A stretch of DNA of 64,000 bases from the NCBI RefSeq assembly GCF_000757905.1, contig NZ_JRLH01000001.1, one strand, 5' to 3'. Below the pieces are notes generated by a model. That model did no database searches. It had not been told where the DNA came from and saw only the letters and a list, made by a program, of their open reading frames with translations. Position 1 is the first letter of the stretch. Every line of letters begins with the position of its first letter. The position numbers and the translations under genes are program-made. Positions 63,648 to 64,000 of this stretch are shown here, one piece after another. This DNA comes from Arsenophonus nilaparvatae. GTDB taxonomy: Bacteria; Pseudomonadota; Gammaproteobacteria; Enterobacterales; Enterobacteriaceae.

Positions 63648-64000
63648 AACTTTAACTTCTCCAATTTATAAATTTAAATTGTTAATTATTTATTGCACCT
63701 CTTTGCTTGCAGTTCATACAGTTTCAATTGTTGATAAAATATTATGTGAATATTTCAATCAGGATTATTTATCCGCTATTTAGTTGCCTAATTAAATGTC
63801 AACCTGGCGATAAAAAATCCATAATCAAATTTTTTTATATTTATAAAAATAAAATACCCCTTTCAGGAAAGAGAGTAAAATAAAACCTTAATGGTCGTAC
63901 CTGATTTTATTATATTAATCAATTAGTTATTGTTTATTATTTTACTCTTATTTAGTGTGTGGTTATTACCGTCATGCTTGGTAATTTGTTAATTTTAGAA
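63648..64000. other. Upstream region of the serralysin gene
   Basis: About 350 AT-rich bases with no supported gene. The first 20 bases hold the ribosome site of the protease; its promoter should be here, but no clear -35/-10 pair stands out. A small CTTTC/GAAAG hairpin is near 63861-63872. Only short frames of no known family are present. Confidence 0.5.

Overview
The window is an AT-rich chromosomal segment of a gammaproteobacterium of the order Enterobacterales. The gene neighbourhoods (yhbP-yhbQ-yhbS-ubiT-ubiU-ubiV, nrdDG, ridA-pyrI-pyrB-pyrL, rraB, valS-holC-pepA-lptF-lptG, leuX) are those of E. coli relatives, but base composition and protein divergence point to the Morganellaceae (Proteus/Providencia/Arsenophonus side). 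An insertion sequence inside a sensor kinase, several genes broken by single mutations, an apparently missing argI, a complete SPI-1-type secretion locus and a serralysin-type protease suggest a host-associated, partly eroding genome such as an Arsenophonus-like insect symbiont. That placement is inference from gene content, not a search result.

Layout. 1-3058: start of a BtsR-like response regulator and its BtsS-like kinase, split by an IS3-family element (564-1830). 3312-6595: periplasmic adaptor plus two ABC-2 permeases with no ATPase gene beside them. 6599-11148: oxygen-independent ubiquinone genes ubiV, ubiU and ubiT, plus yhbS, yhbQ, a DUF1471 protein and yhbP. 11145-13768: anaerobic ribonucleotide reductase nrdDG under paired NrdR boxes. 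14100-16215: ridA, pyrI, pyrB and a full pyrL leader/attenuator. 16496-24755: possible leftover ARG boxes, an rraB with an internally duplicated N-terminus, valS, holC, pepA, lptF, lptG. 24833-26125: AmpH with a lipoprotein signal.

26366-47573 is a complete SPI-1-class (Inv-Mxi-Spa) type III secretion locus in two divergent blocks. The minus-strand block runs invF-sctC-sctW-sctV-invB-sctN-sctO-sctP-sctQ-sctR-sctS-sctT-sctU-sicA-sipB-sipC-sipD. The plus-strand block runs sctD-sctF-sctI-sctJ-sctK-sctL. Every core part is present, but the ATPase gene sctN carries an in-frame TAA at codon 195. sctQ has a well-placed internal start that would yield the short C-ring form. No recognisable effector and no HilA-like regulator lies in the window.

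The locus ends at tRNA-Leu(CAA) (leuX), a classic island site. Beyond it lies a defence island: a type IC restriction-modification operon (hsdM-hsdS-AAA ATPase-hsdR), a frameshifted mrr, and the decayed tail of a second restriction helicase. The window closes with a LuxR-type regulator, NCS1 permease and nitrilase-family hydrolase cassette, and a serralysin-like metalloprotease whose RTX region is split by a cysteine-containing insert.
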